Below the pieces are notes generated by a model, which worked only from the letters and a program-made list of their open reading frames with translations, ran no database searches and was not told the DNA's origin. The position numbers and the translations under genes were made by a program. Shown here piece by piece: positions 5,438 to 6,467 of a stretch of DNA of 6,467 bases. Source of the DNA: a bacterium (GTDB lineage: Bacteria > Desulfobacterota > Deferrisomatia > Deferrisomatales > BM512); assembly GCA_009724975.1 (NCBI GenBank), contig SRXB01000121.1, positions 1 through 6,467 of the forward strand, given 5' to 3'. How positions within the stretch are numbered: position 1 is the first letter of the stretch; each line of letters begins with the position of its first letter.

Positions 5438-6467
5438 ATGGAAAGAATCGGAGTATTCATCTGCTGGTGCGGCTCTAACATCGCCGGAACGGTGAATGTG
5501 AACGAGCTGGTGGACCTCCTTTTGGAGGTCCCGGGGGTCGCTCACGCGCAAAATTACATGTACATGTGCTCGGACCCCGGGCAGGAGCTCATAAGAAACG
5601 CCATACGCGAAAAAGAGCTCAACCGCGTGGTTGTGGCCTCCTGCTCCCCGCGCATGCACGAGAAGACCTTCCGCAAGGCGGCCCACTCGGTCGGCCTCAA
5701 TCCCTTTTTGGTCGAGATCGCCAACATCCGCGAACAGTGCTCGTGGGTTCACCAGGGCGACAAGGCCGCCGCCACCCAAAAGGCGATGAACATCATACTG
5801 GCCACCATCGGCAAGGTGCGAAAGAACGCCGCCCTTGAATCGATACGAGTACCCCTGACAAGGCGGGCGCTGGTGGTAGGCGCGGGCGTCGCCGGAATGA
5901 CCGCCGCCATAGAGCTTGGCGAGGCGGGTTACGAGACCTTCCTTGTGGAGCGCGAGACCGAGGTGGGCGGAAAGCTCCGCCACCTTTCCAAAACCTTCCC
6001 CTTCCACGAGAGCGCCTCCGAGATACTTAAGGCAAAAGCCGACGCGCTGGCCAAAAATGAGAACGTCCGGCTCATGACCAATTGCGAGCTCAAAGACGTT
6101 ACGGGCTACGTGGGAAACTTCGATGTAACGCTACGCTCAAACTACGACGGCTCCGAGACGAAAGAGCGCATCGGCGCGATAGTGCTCGCCAACGGCTACG
6201 ACCTCTACCCCGTCAAGGCTATGGGAGAGTACGGCGCGGGCGAGGTGGAGGACGTCGTCGATTCGCTCACCTTCGAGCGCCTTTTGAAAGAGAGCATGGA
6301 GGCGGGCGCGCCGGTCAAAAGGCCCTCGGACGGCAGGGCGATCCAAAGCGCAGTCTTCATCCAGTGCTCCGGCTCCCGCGACCCCGCGCACCACAAGCCT
6401 TACTGCTCAAGGGTCTGCTGCCTCTACACCTCCAAGCAGTCAAAGCTCCTTTGCCAGCAAAATTCCG
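5438..6467 (+). CDS. hdrA: Second HdrA-like FAD/Fe-S protein with HdrA N-terminal domain but no ferredoxin insertion (3' end outside window)
   Basis: The frame stays open to the window edge, giving 343 visible residues. Residues 1-140 form the HdrA N-terminal domain with cysteines in FICWCGSNIAG (C9, C11), YMCSDPGQE (C44), VVASCSPRMHE (C69) and IREQCSWVH (C101). An FAD domain follows with GAGVAG (148-153), VGGKL (176-180) and AIVLANGYDLYP (247-258). Next comes the cluster motif C310-x12-C323-x3-C327-C328 in IQCSGSRD and YCSRVCC. Between VGGKL and AIVLANGY there are only about 70 residues, against about 150 in the upstream HdrA. The CxxC after TFP is replaced by FPFHESASE and the two ferredoxin motifs are absent. 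The protein presumably pairs with the upstream HdrA. Its unseen C-terminus may carry a ferredoxin or MvhD-like domain, as in QmoB. The ATG at 5438 has only a poor ribosome site (GGG at 5429-5431), but the N-terminal motif fits it exactly. Confidence 0.9.
   Translation, partial: MERIGVFICWCGSNIAGTVNVNELVDLLLEVPGVAHAQNYMYMCSDPGQELIRNAIREKELNRVVVASCSPRMHEKTFRKAAHSVGLNPFLVEIANIREQCSWVHQGDKAAATQKAMNIILATIGKVRKNAALESIRVPLTRRALVVGAGVAGMTAAIELGEAGYETFLVERETEVGGKLRHLSKTFPFHESASEILKAKADALAKNENVRLMTNCELKDVTGYVGNFDVTLRSNYDGSETKERIGAIVLANGYDLYPVKAMGEYGAGEVEDVVDSLTFERLLKESMEAGAPVKRPSDGRAIQSAVFIQCSGSRDPAHHKPYCSRVCCLYTSKQSKLLCQQNS

Larger units (their letters stand above)
387..6467 (+). other. Apparent operon mdh-fumA-fumB-hdrC-hdrB-hdrA-hdrA'
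   Basis: Seven genes run in the same direction with gaps of 30, 13, 13, 11, 18 and 19 bases, and none of the gaps holds a terminator-like hairpin with a T-tract. The only larger gap (179 bases) lies before mdh, next to a probable terminator and a promoter candidate. This supports one transcript carrying both carbon-metabolism and electron-transfer genes. The operon continues past the right edge because its last gene is incomplete; further Hdr partners (MvhD-, Flx-, Nuo- or Frh-like) could follow there. That is a prediction, not seen. Confidence 0.8.

Noticed and set aside
5435..6007. 190-residue reverse-strand frame opposite the second hdrA
   Set aside because: The + strand codes for clear HdrA motifs over the whole stretch; the reverse product matches nothing recognisable and has no ribosome site or promoter.
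4861..6433. Direct repeat: similar DNA around 4861-4925 and 6365-6430
   Set aside because: The similarity reflects the conserved C-x12-C-x3-CC protein motif shared by the two hdrA paralogues, not a repeat element; the differences sit largely at third codon positions.

Overview
The window reads as one co-directional gene cluster from a GC-rich, strictly anaerobic-type bacterium. All supported genes lie on the + strand. The best guess is a Desulfobacterota/deltaproteobacterial lineage or a relative, because soluble HdrABC-type proteins, a two-subunit oxygen-sensitive class I fumarase and an LDH-like malate dehydrogenase occur together there. That placement is inference from gene content; nothing in the window fixes the taxon.

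Layout. Bases 1-207 hold the C-terminal end of a PDZ-domain protein whose start lies outside the window. Bases 208-386 are an AT-richer intergenic gap with a probable weak terminator (about 219-248), a possible sigma-54 type promoter (275-290), and a strong Shine-Dalgarno inside a small hairpin directly before the next gene. From 387 to the right edge runs an apparent operon with gaps of only 11-30 bases: mdh (387-1316), fumarase alpha (1347-2189), fumarase beta (2203-2763), hdrC (2777-3190), hdrB (3202-4077), a short hdrA (4096-5418) and a second hdrA-like gene (5438 to beyond 6467).

How the genes could work together. Fumarase and malate dehydrogenase carry out the fumarate-malate-oxaloacetate segment of the TCA or methylmalonyl-CoA pathway, with NAD(H). 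HdrC, HdrB and HdrA form a soluble Fe-S/flavin electron-transfer complex. In methanogens this complex reduces the CoM-S-S-CoB heterodisulfide and bifurcates electrons to ferredoxin. In bacteria its partner is often unknown. Having both sets in one operon suggests that C4-dicarboxylate redox flux is tied to an Hdr-type redox module.

The most interesting point is the pair of HdrA proteins. The first (440 aa) has the FAD domain with the inserted two-cluster ferredoxin domain but lacks the usual HdrA N-terminal domain and the C-terminal ferredoxin domain. The second has the N-terminal cysteine domain and the FAD domain but lacks the ferredoxin insertion. They look complementary, as if the functions of one canonical HdrA were divided between two paralogues, broadly like QmoA/QmoB but with soluble HdrB and HdrC partners. 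No RNA genes, CRISPR arrays, insertion sequences or phage genes were seen.
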